Shown here: in pieces, positions 5,939 through 6,584 of the stretch | Layout: each line of letters opens with the position of its first letter | Position numbering within the stretch: the stretch's first letter is position 1 | NCBI GenBank assembly: GCA_903912275.1 | Contig: CAIWGR010000625.1 | Coordinates: forward strand, 1 to 6,584 | From: an uncultured delta proteobacterium | GTDB lineage: Bacteria > Myxococcota_A > Bradymonadia > REDH01 | Length of the DNA stretch: 6,584 bases | Reading direction: 5' to 3' | Position numbers and translations under genes: made by a program | Notes under the pieces: model-generated | Told to the model about the DNA's origin: nothing | The model's database searches: none | What the model saw: only the letters and a program-made list of their open reading frames with translations

Positions 5939-6584
5939 CAGGCCAACACCTTCAGCATCGCAAGCACGCAGGCCTCCAGCGCGACAGGATCATACCCGCC
6001 CTCCAGCGTCACCAGCATCCGCCCCGCGCAGTGGCGCTCCGCAAAGTCGCGCAGCAGCGTCAGCAGCACCGCATACTCCTCGGTCGACACCTCCCACTCG
6101 CTCATCGCATCGTCGGCGTGGCCATCAAAACCCGCCGCCACGATCAGCAGCTCCGGGTCGAAGGCCGCGCCCTCGCGCTCCAAAAACCGCGCCACCGCGC
6201 GGAGCAGCGTCTCGCCGTCGGCCCGGGCCCCGAGCGGCCGGTTCCAGATGGCCCGCGCGCTGTCGCTCGCCTCGTCGCCTGTGTCCTGCGGAAAGAGCCG
6301 CTCGCTGTGGAACGAGACCGTGCCCGCTGCCGGCAGATCGGCCAGCAGCGCCTCGGTGCCGTTGCCATGATGCACATCGAAGTCCACCACCAGCACCCGC
6401 CCTGCCCCCGCCCGAAGCGCCGCCTCGGCTGCCAGCGCCGCGTTGCCGAAAACGCAGAAGCCCATCGCCCGGTCGGCCTCTGCATGGTGGCCCGGCGGAC
6501 GCGGCAGCACCACCACCCGGTCCACCTCCGCCGCCATGATCGCCTCGGCCGCCTCGATGCAGCTCCCCGCCCCCGCGAGCGCCG
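5938..6584 (-). CDS. Histone deacetylase superfamily hydrolase (C-terminal part)
   Basis: The frame enters from the right edge, and 214 residues are visible. Numbered from the internal Met at 6537, it contains RPPGHHAE (13-20, with the active-site His pair 17-18), MGFCVFGNAA, VVDFDVHHGNGT (50-61, zinc ligands Asp54 and His56), VSFHSERLFPQDTG, AAGFDGHADD (134-143, third zinc ligand Asp138) and LEGGYDP (178-184, catalytic Tyr182). All catalytic residues expected in this stretch are present. The superfamily includes AcuC, acetylpolyamine amidohydrolases and class II HDAC-like bacterial enzymes, which remove acetyl from lysine side chains or polyamines. Family choice is not possible from this part. 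The Met at 6537 is not the start: the frame continues upstream as AGAGSCIEAAEAI, which fits the conserved helix before RPPGHH, so roughly 110-130 residues lie outside the window. Its TGA shares a base with the start of the GNAT-like gene. Confidence 0.92.
   Translation of the reverse strand, partial: ALAGAGSCIEAAEAIMAAEVDRVVVLPRPPGHHAEADRAMGFCVFGNAALAAEAALRAGAGRVLVVDFDVHHGNGTEALLADLPAAGTVSFHSERLFPQDTGDEASDSARAIWNRPLGARADGETLLRAVARFLEREGAAFDPELLIVAAGFDGHADDAMSEWEVSTEEYAVLLTLLRDFAERHCAGRMLVTLEGGYDPVALEACVLAMLKVLA

Noticed and set aside
5938..6537. Met at 6537 as the start of the deacetylase-family gene
   Set aside because: The frame stays open to the window edge and the upstream residues fit the conserved helix before RPPGHH; a start here would remove essential N-terminal parts of the fold.

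Overview
This is a GC-rich window (visibly well above 60 percent) of tightly packed bacterial chromosome with six protein genes and no RNA genes, insertion sequences or CRISPR. The base composition, the strong G/C bias at third codon positions and a lipoprotein with a Gly/Ser/Asp/Thr-rich linker after the lipid-modified cysteine suggest a myxobacterium-like (Myxococcota or former Deltaproteobacteria) organism. That assignment is an inference from style; the window holds no taxonomic marker.

Layout. (1) At the left edge, on the minus strand, lies the N-terminal 324 residues of an exported penicillin-acylase-family lipoprotein, running off the window just before its expected autoprocessing site. 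(2) A 126-bp divergent intergenic region (974-1099) carries an inverted repeat and weak promoter-like hexamers. (3) A plus-strand three-gene operon follows with almost no spacing: a TatD-family metal-dependent hydrolase, a long (843 aa) two-half U32-family protein with a DUF3656 domain, and an EpmA-type EF-P lysine ligase (LysRS paralogue). (4) A minus-strand pair enters from the right edge: a histone-deacetylase-superfamily hydrolase (its N-terminus lies outside the window) and, joined to it by a TGATG stop/start overlap, a small GNAT-like acetyltransferase. The two operons converge and their last genes overlap by 4 bp (TTAG).

How the genes may work together. U32 proteins of known function act in RNA hydroxylation (RlhA on 23S rRNA, TrhP on tRNA) or ubiquinone hydroxylation (UbiU/UbiV), and EpmA modifies EF-P, which works beside the peptidyl-transferase centre. 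The plus-strand operon therefore looks like a translation-maintenance unit. The minus-strand pair has the composition of an acetylation writer/eraser module, comparable in content to AcuA/AcuC, though no substrate can be read from the sequence. The most useful second looks are the writer/eraser pair, the internal duplication of the U32 protein with a Cys cluster in each half, and the predicted operator in the divergent region. I found no clear evidence of a wholly new system.
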